In this document: piece after piece, positions 24,727 through 31,571 of the stretch | How positions within the stretch are numbered: position 1 is the first letter of the stretch | Layout of the letters: each line of letters opens with the position of its first letter | Assembly (NCBI GenBank): GCA_017471045.1 | Contig: JAFUWZ010000040.1 | Coordinates: 1-34,959 of the forward strand | Source of the DNA: Bacteroidales bacterium | GTDB lineage: Bacteria; Bacteroidota; Bacteroidia; Bacteroidales; UBA932 | Direction: 5' to 3' | DNA length: 34,959 nt | The notes under the pieces: generated by a model | The model's input: the letters and a program-made list of their open reading frames with translations, nothing else | What the model was told of the DNA's origin: nothing | Database searches by the model: none | Translations under genes and position numbers: made by a program

Positions 24727-27700
24727 AGGTTATTGGGATTGAAATACTTGACGGCATTGTCGAACAGGGGCTGCAGGCAGTTGCCTGCGATATTCTTGAA
24801 GAGGCTGCCCTCGTAGCGCTCGCTGTGGCCCATCTTGCCGAGGATGTGGCCGTCGGGACTCAGGATGCCCTCGATGTCGTAATAGGAGCCGTTGGGGTTG
24901 TCCACATAGCGGAACGCGACCTGGCCGTTTGCAAACAGCTCGCGGGCCTGGGCCTCCCCCACCACGAACTTGCCTTCGCCGTGGCTGACGGCGATGGCAT
25001 GCCGCTCACCCTTCGAGAGTCCGGCGAGCCAGGGGGAACGGGTGGATGCGACCTCGGTCGTCACCATTTTGGAGACATGGCGGTTGATGTCGTTGCGGAA
25101 CAGGGTCGGCGAATCCGGGGTCACGCAGCCCAGGCGACCGTACGGGAGCAGGCCGCTCTTGACCAGGGCCTGGAATCCGTTGCAGATGCCGAGGACCAGG
25201 CCGCCGCGTCCGAGGAAGGCCTCGATGGCGGCCGCCACCCGGGCGTTGTTGATCACGTCGGCGATGAACTTGCCGCTGCCGTCGGGCTCGTCGCCGGAGG
25301 AGAAGCCGCCGCAGAAAGTGAGGATATGACTTTCGGCGATGCGGTCGGCCAGTTCGGCGATCGATGCGTTGACCGCATCGGCCGTCAGGTTGCGGAAGAT
25401 GAAGGGACGGACCTCGGCCCCCGCTTTGCGGAACGCCTTGGCCGTGTCATAATCGCAGTTGGTGCCCGGGAAAACCGGCAGGCAGACGACCGGATGTGCG
25501 ACCGGCTCGCCCGGCCAGACCAGGTTCGCCGGATCGAAGGGACGCTCCTCCACGCGCGGGGCCGGCTCCTGAAAAGCCGGAGCGACCTCTTCGGGATAAA
25601 GCCGGGCATAGCGGCCGGTGTGTGCCTTGCGCAGGGCGGCGGGATCCAGGGAGACCCCGTTGATGCGGATCTCTCCGTCCGTCACCGTGCCCAGTTCGAC
25701 GGCCGCCGGGTGCTCCAGGGCGGTCGTGGACTCGACCAGCACCGAGCCGTAGGAGAGGCCGAACAGCGCCCCCTCCGCGAGCCGGACGTCGAAGCCCAGA
25801 CCGTTGCCGAAAGCCATCTTCGCCAAGCCCTCGGCGAGACCGCCGAAGCCGACGGACCAGGCGGACACGATCTCGCCGGAGCGGATCCTGCCATGTACGA
25901 AATCCCAGTTGGACGCGAGCATGCGGGTGTCGGGCATCCGGTTGACCAGGGGATCATGACGGATCCAGTAGAGGCGGTTCCCGGGCCGCTTAAGCTCCGG
26001 AGAGATGACCTGACGCGCATCGATCGTCGTGATGCCGAAGGCGATGAGGGTCGGCGGGACGTTGAGATGCTCGAACGTGCCGCTCATCGAGTCCTTGCCG
26101 CCGATGGAGGGCAGGCCGAGATCAAGCTGCATCTTGAGGGCGCCGAGCAGCGCCGCGAGCGGTTTGCCCCAGCTGTGGGGGTCGGATGTCATCCGCTCGA
26201 AATATTCCTGGTAGGAGAAGCGCATCCGGGACCAGTCCCCGCCGGCCGCGACGACCTTCGTACAAGCCTCCACGACCGCATAGGCGGCGCCGTGGTAGGG
26301 GCTCCAGGACGTCAGCGAAGGATTGTAGCCGAAAGCCATCACGCTGGCCGTCTCCGTGTAGCCGGAGACCGGGAGTTTCTGGACCGAAACCTGGGTCTCG
26401 GTCGCTTGATAGCGGCCGCCGTATGGCATCAGGACCGTGGAACGGCCGATCGTGGAGTCGAACATCTCCACCAGCCCCTTCTGGGAAGCGACATTGGCGG
26501 ACGAGAGCAGCCGCTCCATCTTTTCCGGGAGCGTATCCCCGGCCGGAACGCCCGCGAAGGGGTCCCGCTCTTCCACGCCGCCGATGCGCGCCTGGGCATA
26601 ATGCTTCGCGCCGGCACTGTCGATGAACCCGCGGGACAGGTCGCAAACCTTAACCCCTCCCTTGTACATGCGCATGCGCCCCGTATCGGTCACGTCGGCG
26701 ACATGGGTCACCTCGACGTTGTCCAGGGCGCAGTATCTTTCAAATTCGGCACGGTCCCCGGCCGCCACGACGACCGCCATCCGCTCCTGGGACTCGCTGA
26801 TCGCCAGTTCGGTGGCATTGAGGCCCTCGTACTTGACCGGCACGCGGTCCAGCCGGATGTCCAGGCCGTCCGCCAGTTCGCCGATGGCGACGCTGACACC
26901 GCCGGCGCCGAAGTCGTTGGATTTCTTGATCAGCCGCGTCACTTCCGGACGGCGGAACAGACGCTGGAGCTGGCGTTCCTCGGGCGCATTGCCCTTCTGG
27001 ACTTCACTGCCGCAGGTCTCCAGCGAGGACTCGGTATGTTCCTTGGACGAGCCGGTGGCTCCGCCGATGCCGTCCCGTCCCGTCCGGCCGCCCAGCAGCA
27101 GGATCACGTCGCCGGGCGCGGGACTCTCGCGCCGCACATCGGCAGCCTTGACGGCGCCGACCACCGCGCCGACTTCCAGGCGCTTGGCCGTGTAGCCCTC
27201 ATCGAAAATCTCCCGCACATGCGTGGTGGCCAGGCCAATCTGGTTGCCGTAGCTGGAATAGCCGGCCGCCGCCTTGCGCGAGATGACGCGCTGGGGCAGC
27301 TTGCCCGGGATGGTCTCCGCCACGGAGCGGTTGATGTCGCCCGCACCGGTCACGCGCATCGCCTGATAAACGTATGCCCGGCCGGAAAGCGGGTCGCGGA
27401 TCGCCCCGCCCAGGCAGGTCGAGGCTCCGCCGAACGGTTCGATTTCCGTCGGATGGTTGTGCGTCTCGTTCTTGAACTGCAGCAGCCATTTCTCCTGCTT
27501 CCCGTCCACGTCCACATCGACGAAAACGCTGCACGCGTTGTTCTCTTCGCTCTGCTCCAGGTCGTCCAGCTTGCCCACCGAGCGGAGGTAGCGCGCACCG
27601 ATCGTCGCCAGTTCCATCAGGCACAGGCTCTTGCCTTCGCGTCCAAGCTCCCTGCGGATGTCATGGAAACGCCCGAGCGTCGACACGATCTCCTCCTTGA

Positions 27701-28415
27701 CGAACGAATCATCCACCTTGATGGAGGTCAGCTCCGAGGTGAAGGTCGTATGGCGGCAATGGTCGCTCCAGTACGTGTCCAGGATGCGGAGCTCCGTCTC
27801 GGACGGGTCGCGGCCTTCCTGCCGGAAATACCGTACCACTTCGACCAGGTCGTCCGCATTCATCGCCAGGCCGTGGGACTTGCATAAAGCGGCATACGCC
27901 GACTCGGGCATGGCGGTAAATCCGGAAAGGTCTTCGAGCGGCTTCACGTCCGCCTGCTCGGCCAGGGACAGCACGGCCAGGTCCTTGGGACGGCACTCCA
28001 CGGGATTGATGAAATAGTGGCGCAGCCGCGAGAGCGTTTCCTCGGAAGTGTCATCGTCGAAGATGAGCAGCCGGCTGCTCTTGATCTCCACCTGCGCTTC
28101 GGGCTGGATCAGGTGGACGCAGTCCACGGCCGAGCTGGCCCGCTGGTCGAACTGGCCGGGGATGTATTCCACGGCGATGTATTTCCTGCCGGCCAGATCG
28201 CAGCTGTCGCTGACCAGGTCCGTCACCGTCTCGCCGAACACGCTGTAGCGGCAGCGCTCGACCAGCTCGTCGCTGAACCCGAACAAATCATAGACATTGA
28301 GCAGCCGCAGCGAACGGAGCTGCAGGGAAAGATTCTCGTTGAACTCGGAGAGCAGGCTCTTCGCCTCTCCCCGGAAACCGGGCTTCTTTTCGACAAAGAT
28401 TCGTTTGTTGACCAT
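24723..28415 (-). CDS. purL: Phosphoribosylformylglycinamidine synthase, large fused form
   Basis: The start is ATG 28415 (MVNKRIFVEKKPGF); the frame upstream of it does not resemble the family. The result is 1230 residues, the large single-chain FGAR amidotransferase usual in Bacteroidetes and Proteobacteria. It shows DTYWSDHCRHTTFTSEL, QFKNETHNHPTEIEPFGGAS, GRTGRDGIGGATGSSKEH and a second PurM-like half. It ends in a class-I glutaminase starting VVCLPVFPGTNCDYDTAKAF. The glutaminase is complete: Cys1078 in LGICNGFQAL, and His1197 and Glu1199 in GHSERYE. So, unlike PurF and CarA in this window, it should use glutamine. It follows purE by 46 bp that contain a hairpin. Confidence 0.97.
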   Translation of the reverse strand: MVNKRIFVEKKPGFRGEAKSLLSEFNENLSLQLRSLRLLNVYDLFGFSDELVERCRYSVFGETVTDLVSDSCDLAGRKYIAVEYIPGQFDQRASSAVDCVHLIQPEAQVEIKSSRLLIFDDDTSEETLSRLRHYFINPVECRPKDLAVLSLAEQADVKPLEDLSGFTAMPESAYAALCKSHGLAMNADDLVEVVRYFRQEGRDPSETELRILDTYWSDHCRHTTFTSELTSIKVDDSFVKEEIVSTLGRFHDIRRELGREGKSLCLMELATIGARYLRSVGKLDDLEQSEENNACSVFVDVDVDGKQEKWLLQFKNETHNHPTEIEPFGGASTCLGGAIRDPLSGRAYVYQAMRVTGAGDINRSVAETIPGKLPQRVISRKAAAGYSSYGNQIGLATTHVREIFDEGYTAKRLEVGAVVGAVKAADVRRESPAPGDVILLLGGRTGRDGIGGATGSSKEHTESSLETCGSEVQKGNAPEERQLQRLFRRPEVTRLIKKSNDFGAGGVSVAIGELADGLDIRLDRVPVKYEGLNATELAISESQERMAVVVAAGDRAEFERYCALDNVEVTHVADVTDTGRMRMYKGGVKVCDLSRGFIDSAGAKHYAQARIGGVEERDPFAGVPAGDTLPEKMERLLSSANVASQKGLVEMFDSTIGRSTVLMPYGGRYQATETQVSVQKLPVSGYTETASVMAFGYNPSLTSWSPYHGAAYAVVEACTKVVAAGGDWSRMRFSYQEYFERMTSDPHSWGKPLAALLGALKMQLDLGLPSIGGKDSMSGTFEHLNVPPTLIAFGITTIDARQVISPELKRPGNRLYWIRHDPLVNRMPDTRMLASNWDFVHGRIRSGEIVSAWSVGFGGLAEGLAKMAFGNGLGFDVRLAEGALFGLSYGSVLVESTTALEHPAAVELGTVTDGEIRINGVSLDPAALRKAHTGRYARLYPEEVAPAFQEPAPRVEERPFDPANLVWPGEPVAHPVVCLPVFPGTNCDYDTAKAFRKAGAEVRPFIFRNLTADAVNASIAELADRIAESHILTFCGGFSSGDEPDGSGKFIADVINNARVAAAIEAFLGRGGLVLGICNGFQALVKSGLLPYGRLGCVTPDSPTLFRNDINRHVSKMVTTEVASTRSPWLAGLSKGERHAIAVSHGEGKFVVGEAQARELFANGQVAFRYVDNPNGSYYDIEGILSPDGHILGKMGHSERYEGSLFKNIAGNCLQPLFDNAVKYFNPNNL

Positions 28416-28434
28416 ATATGGATGGAAATGACAA

Positions 28435-28455
28435 GCCCACCCGGACGGGGTGGGC
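28435..28455 (-). terminator. Hairpin between purE and purL
   Basis: GCCCACCC and GGGTGGGC form a perfect 8-bp stem with a 5-nt loop. In the direction of transcription no T-run follows, so it is a poor intrinsic terminator. It is more likely to affect mRNA processing or stability, or to reduce read-through from purE into purL. Confidence 0.45.
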
Positions 28456-28461
28456 GCAGTT

Positions 28462-28929
28462 CTATATTTGCGTATGGAGTACTTTTTCGCTTTGGCGGAC
28501 GCGGAAGTCGTCCAGCTTGGAGCGCAGGGGCTGATCCTGCAGTGCAAGGATGGCTACGGCGTAGAGGGCCGCATTGCGCGCGCCGTCGATGGCCATCGTG
28601 GCGACCGGGATGCCCGAAGGCATCTGCACGATCGACAGGAGCGAATCCAGACCGTTGAGCGCCTTGCTTCTGACCGGAACCCCGATGACCGGCAGGGTGG
28701 TCAGCGCGGCGATGACGCCCGGCAGGTGTGCGGCCCCTCCGGCGCCGGCAATGATGATGTCGAAACCCTGGTCGCGGGCGGAGCGGACATAGTCGGCGAG
28801 CGGGCCGGGATTACGGTGTGCGCTGAGCACCTTCTTCTCATAGGGGATGCCGAACTCTTCGAGCGTCGTACAGGCGGGCGACATGACGTCCCAGTCGCTT
28901 GCACTGCCCATGATCACTGCTACCTTCAT
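28462..28929 (-). CDS. purE: N5-carboxyaminoimidazole ribonucleotide mutase, class I
   Basis: The start is ATG 28929 ([16 protein letters not shown]). The 24 codons upstream in the same frame lie in the promoter region and are not family-like. The 155-residue product has the class I PurE motifs [41 protein letters not shown] and the late [21 protein letters not shown]. It moves the carboxyl group of N5-CAIR to form CAIR. The partner PurK, which makes N5-CAIR, is not in the window. It is the first gene of the leftward purine operon. Confidence 0.95.
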   Translation of the reverse strand: MKVAVIMGSASDWDVMSPACTTLEEFGIPYEKKVLSAHRNPGPLADYVRSARDQGFDIIIAGAGGAAHLPGVIAALTTLPVIGVPVRSKALNGLDSLLSIVQMPSGIPVATMAIDGARNAALYAVAILALQDQPLRSKLDDFRVRQSEKVLHTQI

Positions 28930-28970
28930 AGTGCGATATTTACAAACCAACTTAGCCTTTTCAGGAGAAG

Positions 28971-29002
28971 CAAAGTTACTGCGAATAATCCGCCCCGGCA
29001 AA
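28971..29002 (-). promoter_or_regulatory. Promoter of the purine operon
   Basis: On the minus strand TTTG (29002-28999), 20 nt and TAACTTTG (28978-28971) match the Bacteroidetes consensus. Transcription would start near 28965, giving a leader of about 35 nt before purE. The boxes and spacer length are the same as in the divergent pyrimidine promoter. Confidence 0.6.
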
Positions 29003-29055
29003 AACTTTTTCCATTTTTTTCAACAGGCCGGATGTTGATAAATCCAGCAGAAATA

Positions 29056-29087
29056 TTTGCCGGAAAACCCAAGAAAGCGTAACTTTG
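29056..29087 (+). promoter_or_regulatory. Promoter of the pyrimidine operon
   Basis: TTTG (29056-29059), a 20-nt spacer and TAACTTTG (29080-29087) match the Bacteroidetes consensus. Transcription would start near 29093, so the GGAG at 29097-29100 and the leader ORF at 29104 lie at the very start of the RNA. Confidence 0.65.
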
Positions 29088-29103
29088 CAAAAAATTGGAG
29101 ACG

Positions 29104-29178
29104 ATGAGACACCTTTTTCAATCTGCCTGCCTGTCCTGCGCATCGGATGAAGACGGTGTTCTGTTTTTATTTGATTGA
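29104..29178 (+). CDS. Leader peptide of the pyrimidine operon, 24 codons
   Basis: A GGAG motif three bases upstream, unusual in this GC-rich Bacteroidales window, precedes an ATG that opens a 24-codon frame (MRHLFQSACL at the start, DEDGVLFLFD at the end, then TGA). The last codons are U-rich (GTTCTGTTTTTATTTGATT), and the stop lies two bases before an intrinsic terminator stem. Promoter, short ORF, U-rich pause region, terminator and then pyr genes is the layout of the enterobacterial pyrBI leader. There, a closely following ribosome prevents termination when low UTP stalls RNA polymerase. The peptide itself probably has no other function. The role is inferred from layout. Confidence 0.62.
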   Translation: MRHLFQSACLSCASDEDGVLFLFD

Positions 29179-29180
29179 CT

Positions 29181-29207
29181 GACAGCCTCTACGGCTGTCT
29201 TTTTTTT
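29181..29207 (+). terminator. Intrinsic terminator acting as attenuator upstream of pyrC
   Basis: GACAGCC (29181-29187) and GGCTGTC (29193-29199) form a perfect 7-bp stem with a TCTAC loop, followed by eight T residues (29200-29207). Only the leader ORF lies between the promoter and this terminator, so it must act within the pyrimidine operon leader and not at the end of another gene. The pyrC ATG follows seven bases later. A ribosome at the leader stop would cover the left arm and block the stem. Confidence 0.8.
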
Positions 29208-29213
29208 GGTCCG

Positions 29214-30485
29214 ATGAGAGAAGATGTATTACTGAAAGGAGGCCGGGTCGCGACGCCGGAAGGGATCCGGAGCGCCGATCTGCTGGTCCGCCACGGACGG
29301 ATCGCCGCGGTCCGTGAGGGCCTCGAACCGGAGGGCGCGCGGACCGTCGACTGCCGCGGGCTGCTGGTCAGCGCCGGCTTCTGCGACATCCACGTCCATC
29401 TCCGGGAGCCCGGATTCTCCGCCAAGGAGACCATCCGCTCCGGGTCCGAGGCCGCGGCGGCCGGCGGATACACGACCGTCTGCGCCATGCCCAACCTCAA
29501 CCCGGTCCCGGACAGTCCGGAACACCTGGCCGTCGAGCAGGCCCTGATCGATCGGGACGCCGTGATCGAAGTGCTCCCCTATGGTGCGATCACGAAGGAG
29601 CGCCGGGGGCTCGAGCTGGTGGACATGGCCGCCCTGAAGGACCGCTGCTGCGCCTTCTCCGACGACGGGAGCGGGGTGCAGCGCGAAGGGATGATGCGGC
29701 AGGCGATGACCCTTGCCGCGCAGCAAGACGTGATCATCGCGGCCCATTGCGAAGACGAGACGCTGCTCCGCGGCGGCTACATCCACGACGGGCGTTACTG
29801 CCGCGAGCATGGCCACAAGGGCATCTGTTCCGAGAGCGAATGGGGCCAGATCGCGCGCGACCTGACCCTCTGCGCCGAGACCGGATGCCGCTATCATGTC
29901 TGCCACATTTCCACGAAAGAAAGCGTCGATCTGATCCGCCGGGCCAAGGCGGAAGGCATACGCGTGACCTGCGAAACCGCCCCGCACTACCTGGCCCTCT
30001 GCGAAGACGACCTGCAGGAAGACGGACGTTTCAAGATGAACCCCCCGCTGCGCAGCGCCGAGGACCGGCAGGCCCTGGTCGAAGGCCTCCGGGACGGTAC
30101 CATCGACGCGATCGCGACCGACCATGCGCCCCACACGGCCGAAGAGAAATCCCGCGGCCTGGCCGGCAGCGCAATGGGCATCGTCGGCCTCGAAACGGCC
30201 TTTCCCGTCCTCTATACCACGCTGGTCGAGACCGGCGTCCTCCCCCTGACCCGGCTGCTCGAGGCCCTGACAGAAGGCCCCCGGCGGGCGTTCCGCCTAC
30301 CCGGCGGGCTCCGTGTCGGGGAACGGGCCGACCTGACCGTCCTCGACCTGTCCGAGACCTTCACGGTCGATCCGGCCCGGTTCCGCAGCCAGGGCCGTGC
30401 CACTCCTTTTGCCGGCATGACCGTCCGGGGCCGCGTCCGGATGACCCTCAAGGACGGGCATATCGTCTACGAATCCAACAGTTAG
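29214..30485 (+). CDS. pyrC: Dihydroorotase, class I
   Basis: The start is ATG 29214 (MREDVLLKGGRVATPEG). An in-frame TTG 13 codons earlier would begin inside the leader and span the terminator, so it is rejected. The 423-residue amidohydrolase cyclises carbamoyl aspartate to dihydroorotate. Metal and substrate motifs are GFCDIHVHLREPGFSAKET, CAFSDDGSGV, IAAHCEDE, YHVCHISTKESVDLI and DAIATDHAPHT, which are typical of the class I (Gram-positive and Bacteroidetes) type. It is the first structural gene after the attenuator, three bases before carA. Confidence 0.95.
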   Translation: MREDVLLKGGRVATPEGIRSADLLVRHGRIAAVREGLEPEGARTVDCRGLLVSAGFCDIHVHLREPGFSAKETIRSGSEAAAAGGYTTVCAMPNLNPVPDSPEHLAVEQALIDRDAVIEVLPYGAITKERRGLELVDMAALKDRCCAFSDDGSGVQREGMMRQAMTLAAQQDVIIAAHCEDETLLRGGYIHDGRYCREHGHKGICSESEWGQIARDLTLCAETGCRYHVCHISTKESVDLIRRAKAEGIRVTCETAPHYLALCEDDLQEDGRFKMNPPLRSAEDRQALVEGLRDGTIDAIATDHAPHTAEEKSRGLAGSAMGIVGLETAFPVLYTTLVETGVLPLTRLLEALTEGPRRAFRLPGGLRVGERADLTVLDLSETFTVDPARFRSQGRATPFAGMTVRGRVRMTLKDGHIVYESNS

Positions 30486-30488
30486 TAT

Positions 30489-31571
30489 ATGAAAAGACCT
30501 GAAAAGAAACTGGTACTGGAAAACGGCCTGGAATTCTACGGCATCGGCTTCGGAGCCGACTGCCGGAAGGTTTGCGAGATCGTTTTCAACACCTCCGTCG
30601 TCGGATACCAGGAGATCCTCTCCGACCCTTCCTACGCGGAGCAGATCGTCGTGATGACCTACCCGCTGATCGGCAACTACGGCATCACCGACGAAGACTT
30701 CGAGGCCCGCACGCCGAAGATCGGCGGCCTGGTGGTCCGCGAGTGCTGCGACACCCCGAGCAACTTCCGCTATACCCAGACCCTCGAGGAGTATCTCGAA
30801 GACCACGGCATCCCGTGCCTTGGCGGGGTCGATACCCGGATGCTGACCAAGATCATCCGTGACACGGGTCGGCCGATGGGCGCCATCGTCGAAGCGGACC
30901 TGCCCAAGGAAGAGGCGCTCCGGCTGATCGCCGGCACGCCCCGCGCCCGGGACCTGGTCGCCCAGGTCAGCTGCCGGAAGCGCTGGGTCACCCGCACGCC
31001 CGGCCACCGCTTCCACGTCGTGGCTATCGACTGCGGCATCAAATACAGCATCATCCGCCACCTGTCCGAGCGCGGCTGCAACGTCACCATCGTGCCGTTC
31101 AACACGGCCGCCGACGACATCCTCGCCTTCAATCCGGACGGCATCGTCTTCTCCAACGGTCCCGCCGGCGGGCCGGAAATGCCTTCCCTCTCCGCCCTGT
31201 TCGCGCAGCTGAAAGGGCGCAAGCCCATCCTCGGGATCGGCCTGGGCCAGGAAATCATCGGCCTGCACTACGGCGCCTCCCTATCCCACATGGGCTGCGG
31301 CATCCATGGAGACCATCCCATCCGTGACCTGGAGAGCGGCCGGATCAACATCGCGGTCCTCAACCAGAGCTGGGCTTTCGGGAGCGTCGAAGGGACCGTG
31401 CTGCGCCCCACCCACGTCACCGTGCCGGAAGGCTATGTCGTCGGCTTCGAGCAGGCCGAAGACCGGATCTTCGGCGTCCAGTTCCACCTCGAGTCCGCCC
31501 CCGGACCGCAGGACAACGTCTATCTTTTCGACCGTTTCATCCAAATGATGGAGGAAGAGCCCCATGCCTAG
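30489..31571 (+). CDS. carA: Carbamoyl-phosphate synthase small subunit lacking the catalytic cysteine
   Basis: This 360-residue protein has the CarA N-terminal domain (FYGIGFGADCRKVCEIVFNTS, then GYQEILSDPSYAEQIV) and a class-I glutaminase-like domain. In active CarA the nucleophile lies in GICLGHQ. Here the motif is GIGLGQE, with Gly251 at the Cys position (codon GGC where Cys would be TGC). Nearby conserved pieces are changed too: GHHGGNHPV has become GIHGDHPI (271-278) and QNHGFAV has become LNQSWAF (291-297). His333 and Glu335 of the triad remain in FHLESAPGP. It probably still binds CarB but cannot hydrolyse glutamine, as in ammonia-dependent mammalian CPS1. Its stop overlaps carB by eight bases. 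Confidence 0.94.
   Translation: MKRPEKKLVLENGLEFYGIGFGADCRKVCEIVFNTSVVGYQEILSDPSYAEQIVVMTYPLIGNYGITDEDFEARTPKIGGLVVRECCDTPSNFRYTQTLEEYLEDHGIPCLGGVDTRMLTKIIRDTGRPMGAIVEADLPKEEALRLIAGTPRARDLVAQVSCRKRWVTRTPGHRFHVVAIDCGIKYSIIRHLSERGCNVTIVPFNTAADDILAFNPDGIVFSNGPAGGPEMPSLSALFAQLKGRKPILGIGLGQEIIGLHYGASLSHMGCGIHGDHPIRDLESGRINIAVLNQSWAFGSVEGTVLRPTHVTVPEGYVVGFEQAEDRIFGVQFHLESAPGPQDNVYLFDRFIQMMEEEPHA

Noticed and set aside
24825-27887. Very long open frame (1020 codons) on the plus strand opposite purL
   Set aside because: It is an antisense shadow caused by GC-rich third positions. It matches no family and has low-complexity Arg/Gly/Ala/Asp-rich composition, while purL on the other strand is complete.
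28930-29001. Upstream extension of purE by 24 codons
   Set aside because: The extension overlaps the predicted promoter and transcription start and has no similarity to PurE, which begins [13 protein letters not shown].
29181-29207. The terminator as the end of an upstream gene
   Set aside because: The upstream gene purE is divergent, so only the leader RNA can reach this terminator.
29175-29213. TTG start that would extend pyrC by 13 codons
   Set aside because: It would begin inside the leader ORF and translate through the terminator stem and T-run. The family-like sequence begins at the ATG at 29214.
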